A stretch of DNA of 64,000 nucleotides from Zygnema cylindricum (Eukaryota > Streptophyta > Zygnematophyceae > Zygnematales > Zygnemataceae), in the NCBI GenBank assembly GCA_037447655.1, contig JBBHKE010000488.1:1-64000 (forward strand). Reading direction: 5' to 3'. The notes below the pieces were generated by a model. The model had not been told where the DNA came from, ran no database searches, and saw only the letters and a list, made by a program, of their open reading frames with translations. Shown here piece after piece: positions 1 through 10,130 of this stretch. A program made the translations under genes and the position numbers. Positions within the stretch are counted from its first letter, which is position 1. Each line of letters opens with the position of its first letter.

Positions 1-2
1 AT

Positions 3-566
3 CGTGATGGGCGAGAAAAGGTTATTTTTGTGGACAATTGTGGGGGTCACAATATCTCCGAGGAGTTGAACAACGCTCTCCTCGCAAAGAGAACATCCCG
101 CCACTTTTTCCCACCTTGTACAACACATTTAGTGCAACCCGACGATTCATTTGTAATCTCAAAAATAAAGGAGGTTTGGTCGAGAAAATGGGAAGATTGG
201 AAAATGAAGGGGATAGAGAGCCACAAGTGGTCTTTACCTAGGGGCCAGAAATGGTCAGGTAAGTTAGTTGGACCGGGGAAATCATTTTTATTGAAGTTGG
301 CACGCGATTCAATTCGCGAGGTGAATGAAATGAATGACAAGAATGGCATGGGGTATGCACGGAAGGCGATGATCCAATGTGGATTGTCATTAAAGGATGG
401 GAAATGGGAGGAGAGTATGCTTACCCAAGATTTGCAAGCGATAATCATGAAATGGCGAAACCATTTCAAGGGCGACGAGGTGCCACCTCCTTCGGTTCCC
501 GCACGGGATTTACTCCAACTCCTTCGAGAGGCCGACATTCAAAAGGGTGAAGCTAGTCACGACTAA
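3..566 (+). CDS. pogo/Tigger-like DDE transposase, C-terminal part (partial)
   Basis: The frame is open from the left edge of the window to a TAA at 564-566, so the N-terminus and the first catalytic Asp lie outside. The visible part has the second Asp in VDNCGGH (about position 33), followed about 40 residues later by FFPPCTTHLVQPDDSFV, the QPxD block that holds the third acidic residue in DDE_1 (pogo/Tigger/jerky) transposases. After it comes a basic Trp-rich helix (KIKEVWSRKWEDW) and a tail without known motifs. The role is DNA cut-and-paste by a Tc1/mariner-superfamily element. No stop or frameshift is seen in this part, so the copy could be young, but activity cannot be judged without the upstream half. 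A domesticated gene is possible; the surrounding repeats make a transposon more likely. Confidence 0.75.
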   Translation, partial: RDGREKVIFVDNCGGHNISEELNNALLAKRTSRHFFPPCTTHLVQPDDSFVISKIKEVWSRKWEDWKMKGIESHKWSLPRGQKWSGKLVGPGKSFLLKLARDSIREVNEMNDKNGMGYARKAMIQCGLSLKDGKWEESMLTQDLQAIIMKWRNHFKGDEVPPPSVPARDLLQLLREADIQKGEASHD

Positions 567-918
567 GACTTAGAGGACTACAGTGATTTTGAGGCACACT
601 ATAGAGATGTGGTTTAATAAGGAGAGGTGGTAAAATAGACAATGGTCGTTTGCAAAAAAATATAATAATAGTGTGGCTTTGTTTGGTTTTTTTTTGTAGT
701 TTTATATTGATAGGTTAGTATTTGTACTTTTCTTCTACTGCAGTATGCAATATACATTGTATTTCTTTCTTTCACGTTGAATATTATACTTTCACGTTGA
801 ATATTATATATCCCTGTTCGTTTTTTTGTTTTCATATTTTGTCTATGGCGAGAATAATGGATGAAATGTAGTTGTAGTGATGGTGTAAAAACGTATCATA
901 AATTGCAGTGTCATTCTG

Positions 919-1433
919 CCATTCAGCGACGACACATTGTCGTTGCTAATTGGCCGAATATACAATATACCATTCAGCGACGACATACCTTCGTCGCTGG
1001 ATGGCACAAGTTATAGTATGCCAGAAAAGATAACAATGATAAGAGTATCACATGTATAAAGTAGAGAAACCATTTGAGAGGAAGGGACAGAAATATAAAT
1101 TAAGAATGGGATAGTGACAGATAGGGAACAAGAGAACTAAAAGGCTGGATTTTAAGGATGTAAAGTAAAAGTTTGAAACATAAAAACACAAGTTGGAGAA
1201 AATGAGGACTAGAGGGACATATAGTGTTGTTAAGGTAAATATTAAACAGAGATAGAAAATAAGAGAGAAATTATCATGGGATGGAGAAATGGGTTCCGAC
1301 TACTTGTGTCAACACAGTGTGGTGCTGAATGGTGAAAATTAAAAATGCCATTCAGCGACGAGACATTCTCCTCGTTGACTTGCAAGATAGAACAACATAA
1401 CATTTAACGACGATAGAGTCTGGTCGCTGAGTA
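919..1433. repeat. dispersed hairpin motif CAGCGACGA...TCGTCGCTG, four copies
   Basis: Copies are at about 919-951, 971-1004, 1349-1379 and 1401-1433. Each has the arm ATTCAGCGACGA, a spacer of 6-8 bases, and the inverted arm TCGTCGCTGA with small changes, so each can fold into a stem of about 9 base pairs. Loops differ between copies while stems are kept, which suggests repeated insertion or conservation of the stem. A fifth copy is at 3202-3233. Confidence 0.6.
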
Positions 1434-1999
1434 TGATAAGGGAGAAAGACTGAAAGTGAGATTGACTGAAATAAAATAAATACTAAAATTAAAACAGGGT
1501 GACAAGAACAGAAATACAGAGAAAGAGAAAACAATCAAGTGTGCGACAAGCAAAATACTTAACAATGCGAACACAATCCATCATCTGTATCGCTTAACAT
1601 TTACATAACATGGATAAATAAAATCAGAGCAACTGTGATTGCAACAACATCAAAATGAATTACAATTATAAAATATTACAATAATACACTTAGAAATCAA
1701 TTCAATGCTTTTCACTTAAGTATCACAAAGAGGTTCACCGCAATAAAACCACGATATATAAAACAAAATACCTATTTTTCAAACGTAAATAAAATATTTT
1801 TCTACATAAACAGAAAGAACATCGACCATAAAAATTCTCCTTTGTAACAGATGATAATCTATTAACCTTCTCTAACTCATATACAGATTTTATTGAAGTC
1901 CTAATATTAAATGAAGTAAAAATAACTCGATGATTTTCCCACAATCCATCTGTGTGTTCCTCCATCACATTCAGCTCACTGAATGAAATCCCGTGGCTA

Positions 2000-2141
2000 C
2001 ATCAAAAAAATACAACAATGGAGTTTGTTAATAAATTGAATGACATTAACGTGTAATTTTAGTGGGCGTACATCAAAAAAAAATACAACAATGGAGTTTG
2101 TTAATAAATTGAATGACATTAACGTGTAATTTTAGTGGGCG
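2000..2141. repeat. 71-bp tandem duplication
   Basis: A unit starting CATCAAAAAAA and ending GTGGGCG is present twice in a row (2000-2070 and 2071-2141). The two units differ mainly in the length of the A run, which suggests a recent duplication. Confidence 0.8.
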
Positions 2142-2239
2142 AGTAAATGGGAAAGAGAGATAGGAAGTAAAAATTGCACGATTTTGAGTGTATGGAAAAG
2201 GAAATGGGAGAGGATGAGGGAGATCAACAATTCGAGCTG

Positions 2240-3135
2240 ACGGCAATTAAAACGGGTGTGGCAAGAGGTAGAGGGAGAGGGGAAGCGAAAGGAAGATAGG
2301 GAGGGAGATAGTGCAGCAAACGATTAGAGTGAGAGGGAGAGGGAAGTGGAAAAAGAAACGGAGAGTTGGAAAGAGCGGGGAAGCGAGAGGGAAAGGGGGA
2401 GGGAGAGATAGCCGCAGATCGAGGGAGGGGGAAAGGGAGAGATAGAGAGTGATGAAAATAATGCATCAATCCGAGAGGGTGAGAGGGAAAGGGTAAGGGA
2501 TAGGGATAAATAGAGATAGTGACAGATCGAGAGGATGAGGGAGAGGGAGAGATAGCGGCAAATCGAGAGGGAAGGTAGAGTGATAATATGAGATAAAAAG
2601 AGAGAATGCGGCATATTGTGAGGGTGAGAGAGAGGGAGAGGGGAAGGGAGAGGGAAAGGGGGATAGAGAGATAGCGGCAAATCGAGGGAGTGGGAGAGGG
2701 AGAGGGAGAGAGAGAGGGATGAAAATAAAGCGACAATTCGAGAGGGTGAGAGAGAAAAGGTAAGGGATAGGGATAGTGAGAGATAGCGACAGATCGAGAG
2801 GTTGAGGGAGAGGGAGAGATAGCGGAAAATCGAGAGGGAAGGGAGAGGGATAATATGATATAAAGGGAGAGAATGCGGCATATTGTGAGGGTGAGAGAGA
2901 GGGAGAGGAAAAAGGAGAGGGAAAGAGGGAGGGAGAGATAGCGATAGATCAAGGGAGGGGGGGGGAAAGAGCGAGAGAGGGATAAAAACAGTGCGGCAAA
3001 TCGAGAGGGTGAGAGGGAAAGGGTAAAGGAGATAGAGAGGGAGAGATGGCAAATGGAGAGAGGGGTGAGGGAGAAGGAGAGATAGAGGGGGAAGGAGAGA
3101 GAGCGACTGATCGAGAGGGTAAGAGGGAGATTTAG
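2240..3135. repeat. GA-rich satellite with a 267-bp higher-order period
   Basis: About 900 bases of almost uninterrupted purines on the plus strand (GGGAGAG, GAGAGATAGCGGC, ATCGAGAGGG). The block around AATGCGGCATATTGTGAGGG occurs at 2605 and again at 2872, and the sequence on both sides repeats with the same 267-base offset. Long minus-strand frames rich in Ser, Leu and Pro here are a by-product of the CT composition. Related purine-rich sequence appears at 9770-9960. Confidence 0.75.
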
Positions 3136-3201
3136 GAGAGGGAAACATGCCTTTCACCACCAAAAAAGTCTCGTCAAGTCCTTACATGATAAAAAACAAA
3201 T

Positions 3202-3233
3202 CATTCAGCGACGATGCACTCTCGTCGCTGAGT
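3202..3233. repeat. fifth copy of the CAGCGACGA hairpin motif
   Basis: ATTCAGCGACGA and TCGTCGCTGAGT flank a short loop, as in the copies at 919-1433. It lies about 40 bases left of the copia target-site duplication. Confidence 0.6.
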
Positions 3234-3276
3234 ACCACAAGGGAGAGAGAGCCAAACAAAATGAAAATGAGAGTTA

Positions 3277-4329
3277 TGAAACTCTGAGACCTCCATAAGT
3301 CCTCATAGTGGAGAGCTTCCAAGAAGCCTCTAGGATAACTCTGACCCCTTTGTGTTTCAGCAAGAACAACTGCCACCCTGGCAGACAAAAACTCTGACCA
3401 CCTGTACCCCTATGAAGGGAAGACTCCTTTGAGTCGATAGCAAAAAGAATCTCTGAATTTGCTCCCCTGAGCAGTAAGTTATGGAGGGTCAAATTTGACC
3501 TTTTATACAGAAGCTTTCTGGGAGAGATGGTCCTATCTTCTAATTCTTCTAAGTCCTATCTCTCTCACAGACTCTATCTACTGATGTACGAAACCAATCA
3601 GATTACAGTTTCGTACGCAAAAGTACAGCTACCGCAGTACTTTATGTACGGACATTGTACGACATGGCCTAAATGTCGACACATGTCGTATCCGGATTCG
3701 GTGCCATAATCTCCGGAGATACCACGATCCAATGTAATTTCGCCACGTGTCATCCAATTTGGCGATGGCCACAAAACACCGAAATCTTCTTCCGCGATCT
3801 CGGCGCTAATTCGGGCCGTCCGATTAAATTCGAATTTAATCGTAGCCGTAATAAATACATGCGCGGTATTCGTTTCACTAAAGAATAAATGCGCGGTATT
3901 GATTTCTTGTCCGTACCGTAATCCGTACTTATACATTAGCGGATCTATGTATCCCGTAAACAATTACAGTTAAATGAATTATCCTACGAATTAATGTTTA
4001 ATTAATTATCAAACCATATAGTACGTAACACTAGTTCTAGACTTAACGGCTAAGGCTACGGGCTACCGGCTGTCTGCCGGCCGGTAGGTACCAGGATCAA
4101 ATCATGTGGCCGCCACATACCTTTTAGTAAATAAACCCAAAACTAATATAAATTTCCCGTAAACCTCTGGATAGCCTAGGTAGCCATGGCTCTAGCTCCC
4201 TCTCCAATTTCTCAGTGACTGCGACAAGTTTGAGAGTTGGAGAGAGAAGTTAGAGGTAGACTGTCCGGCTTCTTTCTATATTTCTATTTAGACCTAGAAA
4301 ATACTAAAAATGGACCATTAATTTCTACA
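3277..4329 (-). repeat. 3' LTR of copia element 1
   Basis: About 1053 bp, matching 8661-9714 along its whole length with scattered differences. Reading on the minus strand it runs TGTAGAAATT...GTTTCA. It contains a short palindrome around 3590-3615 (TACGAAAC...GTTTCGTA). The base run CTCCCCTT next to it at 4330-4337 is the polypurine tract on the minus strand. Confidence 0.93.
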
Positions 4330-4342
4330 CTCCCCTTATTTT

Positions 4343-5138
4343 CTAGTCAATCTTTAATTTTAGACCGCACTTCTCCCTGCAGAAAATTAGCTTAGGGGAA
4401 GGCACAGGTTTGGTCATCATATCTGCAACCATCTCACTATCTGGTCTGTACTCTAAACTGATTATTTTGTTTTCTACTTTCTCTCTAACAAAGCTGAGTC
4501 TGATGTCCATGTGTTTGGCTTTAAAATGATGTTTAAAATTGGCAAAAATAGCGATTGCTGCGTGATTATCACAAAAAAAATTCAGCACACCACTCTTAAG
4601 GTGACCAAGCTCACCAAGCAAAGACTTGACCCACATAAATTCTTTTACAGCAGAGCAAGAGGCCATATACTCAGCCTCCATGGTGGACTGAGCAATAACC
4701 TTTTTGCTGTTTGCTACTCCAACAACAAGCCCCATCACCCACATATAATACATATCCAGAAGTGCTTCGCCTCATTGGAGCATCACCATAACTGACATCA
4801 CTCCAAGTAGTAATATCAGTAATCTCCCCACCCAAATGCAACCATAGATCCCTAGTTCCTATCAAATATCTAAAGACTCTCTTAGCTGCCTCCCAATCCT
4901 TCTTAGTGGGAGCATTTAGACTTCTACGCAGCACTCCTACAGCTGCACCTAAATCCGGCCGGGTACAATTCATAAAATAGATTAGACTTCCCACTACTTG
5001 CCTGTAAGGAATAGTCTGCATGAACTTCTGTTCTTCAGGAGATAATTCCTCGTCTAAGACTATGACTTCTTCTTCCTCACTCCCCTCACTTCCCTTGTTC
5101 AACTCCATTGGAGTTGTACAACTATTAGCTTTTTCCAT
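4343..5138 (-). pseudogene. RT thumb and RNase H region of copia element 1, frameshifted
   Basis: Two overlapping minus-strand frames join the expected sequence. The first (4671-5138) has YRQVVGSLIYFMNCTRPDL, the copia RT connection block, and WSDVSYGD of RNase H. The second (4343-4753) has STMEAEYMASCSAVKE, DNHAAIAIFAN and a C-terminal MVADMMTKPVP, the normal RNase H end. A frameshift around 4700-4750 separates them. Confidence 0.85.
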
Positions 5139-5200
5139 TTGAAAATTTTAAAGCATGTTCCCTATTGCTTCCTTTTGAGTCAATCTTAAAATTTTTTTTT

Positions 5201-7057
5201 TCAGTCTCTCTCTAATTGAATTCCCAAAATATATTTTGCTTCCCCCATATCCTTCATTTCAAATCTCCCTTTAAGATCGGTTGTCAGTTTATAAATTTTT
5301 TCCATTGATTTACTTAAAACAAGCAAATCATCAACAGAAATTACAATAAATATAAAACCTTCCTTATTTTCGAAAACATAGATTGAGTGATCTGAGCTGA
5401 TCCGAATATATATTAGACCGGTAAGAAACTCATCAAGCTTCTTATTCCATTGTCGAGGCGCATGTTTCAAACCATAAAGAGATTTAATCAGCCGGCATAC
5501 TTTACTCTCCTCTCCTTCCTCCACAAAACCTTCGGGTTGTCGCATGAAGATCTCCTCTTCCAATTCTCCATGCAAAAAGGCTGTCCTGATGTCCATCTAG
5601 TGCACTTCCATGTTTTCCGCTGCTGCTAAACTGAGAAGTATGCGGACGGAGGGAAATCTGACCACCGGGGCAAAGGTTTCCACGTAGTCAATTCCCTCCT
5701 TTTGTGTAAATCCCTTTGCCACTAATCTGGCCTTGTAGGGCTCGATTGTGTTATCAGGGTTCAGTTTTAATTTGAAAACCCACTTACAACCGATTGGTTT
5801 TCGGTTAGGTGGACAATCCACGAGCTCACAAGAATCGGCTGCCATGATTGAGGCCATCTCCTCATTGATGGCTATCTTCCACCGGTTTCTTTCTGGACAA
5901 GTCATCGCCTCTCCATAAGTTTGAGGTTCATCTTGATGAGATAGTTTAGTTACCTTACTATTAACCTGTTTTTCTTGCAGTCTTTTGCTACTTCTCCTTC
6001 CCCCCTCAAAATCTGAGGCCGGAATAGATGGTTCTCGTGGATTCTTTCGAACAAACTCGGCTTCTCCCCTATCCCTTGATTCCGAATCAATTTCCACCAC
6101 GTCTTTCGCTTCGGGTATAGTTGTCACTGGAGTTTCCACAGCCGAGTCCTTTTCGGTCTGATTTGTAACTGCAAGAATGTCATCTTCTCTGAAACCTGGA
6201 TAGTTAGGAAGCTCAAAGTCATCGGAATTTTCTGACTCAAATCTGATTTTTACTGACTTTGTATACTTGAAGGGATCCACAGAATTTCCTTCATCCATAA
6301 CTACTAGATGCTTTACTAAGATTATATCTTCCCTTTTTAGATCATAAACTCTATATCCTTTAACATCCTCATCATATCCTAATAAGTATCCCGGTTTTCC
6401 TTTAGAATCTAGCTTCCAATTGGACCGATCAGTATCTAGACTGAATACTTGACTGCTGAAAACCTTTAAGTGAGATGTGTCTGGTTTCCGGCCTGTCCAT
6501 CTCTTATAAGGTGTTTCATCTTTTATAGCTGAAGTAAGAACTCTATTTTTGAGGTAATTAGCACTGTTCATTGCTTCTGCCCAAAACCTTTTCCCTATCT
6601 TCTTATCTGACAACATACTTCTAGCTCTATCAGTTAGTGTTCTATTTAACCTTTCAGCTACCCCATTTTGTTTCGGGTTTTCTGGAACTGTCTTTTGGTG
6701 TTGGACCCCATCTTCCCTCAAAAAATCCTCAAACTGGTTAGAAGTATACTCTCCACCATTGTCACTCCGTATTCTCTTGATTGGAGTTTCATGGAGTTTT
6801 TCGCTCCATGTTTTATATTGTCTACAACAATCCTGAGCTTCGTACTTGTTTTTCAAAAAATAAACTCGCGAATACCGAGACCAATCATCAGTGATAGTCA
6901 TCATAAATCTCTTCCCCTCGGTGAGGGCACTTTAGCCGGTCCCCAAATATCTGTGTGTACTAGATCTAGAATTTTTTCTCCCTTATAGGTGGTTGTTTTA
7001 GGAAAAGGTAATCTGTGTGTTTTACCTTGAGCACATCCACTACAATCACTTATATTA
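5201..7057 (-). pseudogene. integrase and reverse transcriptase region of copia element 1, interrupted
   Basis: From right to left: the end of the integrase zinc domain (CSGCAQGK) with VHTDIWGP (first catalytic Asp) in shifted frames; RSDNGGEYTS (second Asp); PKQNGVAERLNRTL (Glu); then the RVT_2 start (NRKPIGCKWVFKLK) and KARLVAKGFTQ. An in-frame TAG at 5594-5596 replaces the usual Gln before MDIRTAFLHGELEE. The RT active site reads SVDD instead of YVDD, so the Tyr is lost. The frame ends near 5201. The product could not support transposition. Confidence 0.88.
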
Positions 7058-8680
7058 TCATTCCGCAACTCCCATCTTTTTCATCTCTCTTAACTTGTCT
7101 AGATTCACATGCCCAGACCTCTTATGCCACATCATATTATCATAAACACCAGCATTATAAATTTTCTTCTTTTCATTACTTAAAATCAGCCTAAACATCC
7201 CATGGCTACCTTTCTCAGCAATGAAGTAGACATCCTCCTCAAAACTAGCAGTAAAGACTCCTTCCCTAGTGCTAGTAAAAAAACCCTTATCATCTAATAC
7301 GGATTTAGAGATGAGGTTTTTGTTCAGCTCCTGAATAAACAATACATCGGAGAATGTTACTATGGATGTCTTTCCTTCTACAAACACTTTCAAATCTACC
7401 GATCCTACAAGAGTAGTGGTGACTATCCTCCCATCCCCATACTCTATCTCTACGGTGGGAATATTTCTTATCTTAGATAACAGGTGCCTATCTTTACACA
7501 TGTGCATGGAGGCACCTGAATCTACAATCCAGCCTGCTTCACCTTTCAATCCACCGTAAGCACATTTCTGCCTTCGTGGAATTTCGACCTCGTTTTTCGC
7601 CTCCAACTCCTCATCTAAAAGGAGCTCATCGTCCTCGTCCTCGGATTCCGCCTCATGTATTTGTGTCACAAGGGCCTTTTTCTTTCCTCTCGGGGTACCA
7701 CCGGTTTGCCCCTCCTTTAACCGAAGCTCGGTTATCTTACTGCACTCTGCCGTATAGTGCCCAGGTTTTTTACAAAAATGACATAAACCTTTGGGAGCCC
7801 TTGGTCCAAACTCGTCGGTCTGATTTTTCTGCTCCTTCACCCAATAGTTACCGACCGGTTTTCGGGAATCCTTGTTCCTCCAATCGGTCGCAGTTACCAA
7901 GGCTTGGTCACTCTTTCCTTCCCTTCGGATCTCAATCGTATTCTCCCGAACGAGAATCATCCCTACCACTCAGTTCCATATCCACCTTGAGTCCGGCAAG
8001 TCCTGCACACGGTTGACTATGTTCTCGAACTCATCGGGTAACTTCATCAGTAAACACTTAACCTTTTCTTTTTCACTAAAATCTTTTCCTGCACTCTCTA
8101 GCTCCATGAAGAGTGTAGCAAGCTCATTACAAAAATCCAACATCTTCCCCCCTTTGTATACATACTCCTCAACTTTCTGATCAGCCAACTGTTGTTGCTG
8201 AATCGTACCACTTCGGTACATCTCTATGAGAGCCATCCAAAGATCGGATGACCTTTCTACCTGCAAATGAGGACATGCAAGTCCTTGAGTGAGATGGCGT
8301 AGGATGAAGTGCTTTGCCGCCATATTGTTGAAGTCCCAGGTTTCAGTATCATTCTCCTCGTTCCTCGGAATAGGTGACATGAATGCCGAACCTGTTGCTA
8401 TTGGTGTGGTCGCCTCCTTCTCTTTTCCTTTGTCCACCACTTCTCCTTCATTTGTTTCCTTCATTGAAGGTGAATCCTCTTTCCTGGTGAATCTGCTTCC
8501 TCCAAACCCTGGAGGGATTCCAAGACTTGATGGACGCCCCAACCGTCCACTCACTATCCCCCAAAACATTTTTTCGCATAGAGCTCCTATCATCATACTT
8601 TCCCAGTATATGAAGCCAATTCCATTAAAGATTGGTACCCTAGAGGGTGGGCCCACAACCTGAAACTTTGAGACCTCCAT
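7058..8680 (-). pseudogene. gag-protease region of copia element 1, interrupted
   Basis: The ATG at 8680 lies in the LTR. The Gag N-terminal domain follows (IFNGIGFIYWESMM..., about residues 17-45), then a UBN2-like helical region. An in-frame TGA at about 7970-7972 interrupts the frame, which then continues with the CCHC zinc knuckle CHFCKKPGHYTAEC and the aspartic protease site WIVDSGAS. The integrase zinc domain (WHKRSGH) begins near the end and the frame closes with TGA TAA at about 7058. In life Gag would form the particle and the protease would cut the polyprotein. Element 2 keeps the same order, so the TGA is most likely a disabling mutation. Confidence 0.85.
8646..8660 (-). promoter_or_regulatory. 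primer-binding site matching the anticodon arm of initiator tRNA-Met
   Basis: Directly after the LTR the minus strand reads GGTTGTGGGCCCACC. It is complementary to the anticodon stem-loop of plant initiator tRNA-Met with one G.U position, not to the tRNA 3' end. This is the half-tRNA priming known for Drosophila copia. The site lies within the gag reading frame (encoding V-V-G-P). Element 2 has the same site without the mismatch. Confidence 0.7.
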
Positions 8681-9714
8681 AAGTCCTCAGAGTGGACAGC
8701 TTCCAAGAAGCATCTAGGATAACTCTGACCCCTTTGTGTTTCAGCAAGAACAAATGCCACCTTGGCAGACAAAAACTCTGACCACGTGCACCTTTGTGAA
8801 GGCAATACTCCCCAGAGTCGAAAGCAAAAAGAATCTCTGAATTTGCTCCCCTGAGCATTAAGTTATGGAGGGTCAAAGTTGACCTTTTGTACAGAAGCTC
8901 TCTGGGAGAGAGGGTCCTATCTTCTAATTTTTCTAAGTCCTATCTCTCTCACAGACTCTATCTACTGATGTACGGAACCAATTAGATTACAGTTCCGTAC
9001 GCAAAAGTACAGTTGCCGGTGTACTTTATGTACGGACATTGTACGACATGGCCCAATTGTCGACACATGTCATATCCGTATTCGGTGCCATAATCTCCGG
9101 AGATACCACGATCCAATGTAATTTCGCCATGTGTCATCCAATTTGGCGATGGCCACAAAACACCGAAATCTTCTTCCGCGATCTCGGCGCTAATTCCGGC
9201 CGTCCGATTAAATTCGAATTTAATCGTAGCCGTAATAAATACATGCGCGGTATTCGTTTCACTAAAGAATAAATGCGCGGTATTGATTTCTTGTCCGTAC
9301 CGTAATCCGTACTTATACATTAGCGGATCTATGTATCCCGTAAACAATTACAGTTAAATGAATTATCCTACGAATTCATGTTTAATTAATTATCAAACCA
9401 TATAGTCGTAACACTAGTTCTAGACTTAACGGCTAAGGCTACGGGCTACCGGCTGTCTGTCGGCCGGTAGGTACTAGGATCAAATCCTGTGGTCGGCACA
9501 TACCTTTTAGTAAATAAACCCAGAACTAATATAAATTTCCCGTAAACCTCTGGATAGCCTAGGTAGCCATGGCTCTAGCTCCCTCTCTTATTTCTCAGTG
9601 ACTGCGACAAGTTTGAGAGTTGGAGAGAGAAGTTAGAGGTAGACTGCCTTGGCTTCTTTCTATATTTCTATTTAGACCTAGAAAATACTTAAAAATGGAC
9701 CATTAATTTCTACA
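8661..9714 (-). repeat. 5' LTR of copia element 1
   Basis: About 1054 bp and paired with 3277-4329. This is the promoter-bearing LTR because the coding region reads leftward from it. The gag start codon at 8680-8678 lies inside it, 20 bases before the LTR/internal boundary. Confidence 0.93.
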
Positions 9715-10130
9715 AGTTAAATGACATAAAAATACTTGTAAATTGAAGATAGTTTGACAAAAAAAAGGGAAAGGCAGAGGTAGCGGCAGATCGACGAATT
9801 GGATAGTGGGAGAGGAAGAGGGGGAGGGAGATAGTGCGCTAGATCGAGAGGGTGAGAAGGAGAGGGAGGGGGAGAGAGAGAAAGAGAGGGACAGAGAAGA
9901 GGAGAGGAAAAATGAAAGAGAAAGAGAGAAGGAGAGGGAAAGGGAGAGGGAAGGGGGGCGAAGTCAATGAAGAGGGAAACGGATGGACGCCATATATGGC
10001 GAGGGAGCAGGAGCCGCCACACGCGAATCCATGAAAGCGAAATGAAAGTGGCGGCGACATTTTCGCCTTCTTCTTCATGAAACGAAAGAATTTTGTCTGT
10101 TTGCCAGAGTGACAGTGCAACATCAGATCC
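9715..10130. repeat. short flank with a GA-rich tract next to copia element 1
   Basis: After the target duplication the plus strand becomes purine rich (about 9768-9960, GGGAGAGG and GAGAAAGAG units). It contains AGCGGCAGATCGA and AGATCGAGAGGGTGAG phrases shared with the satellite at 2240-3135. Confidence 0.6.

Larger units (their letters stand above)
567..2230. other. AT-rich non-coding stretch downstream of the transposase
   Basis: No supportable gene. It holds four copies of a short hairpin motif (listed separately) and a 71-bp tandem duplication at 2000-2141. A terminal inverted repeat for the transposase element could lie here but I could not identify it without the left end. Confidence 0.5.
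3277..9714 (-). mobile_element. Ty1/copia LTR retrotransposon, complete but decayed (element 1)
   Basis: Two long direct repeats of about 1053 and 1054 bp (3277-4329, 8661-9714) bound a minus-strand gag-protease-integrase-RT-RNase H region in copia order. The ends are TG...CA, and AGTTA is duplicated exactly at 3272-3276 and 9715-9719, so the whole insertion is intact. The coding region has two or more in-frame stops and several frameshifts, and the LTRs differ at many sites, so it is not recent. The element reads from right to left: 5' LTR at 8661-9714, primer site 8646-8660, polypurine tract 4330-4337, 3' LTR at 3277-4329. Confidence 0.95.

Noticed and set aside
2224-3163. Minus-strand frames of 240-280 aa rich in Ser, Leu and Pro
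   Set aside because: They come from the CT composition of the satellite, overlap in several frames and have no motif.
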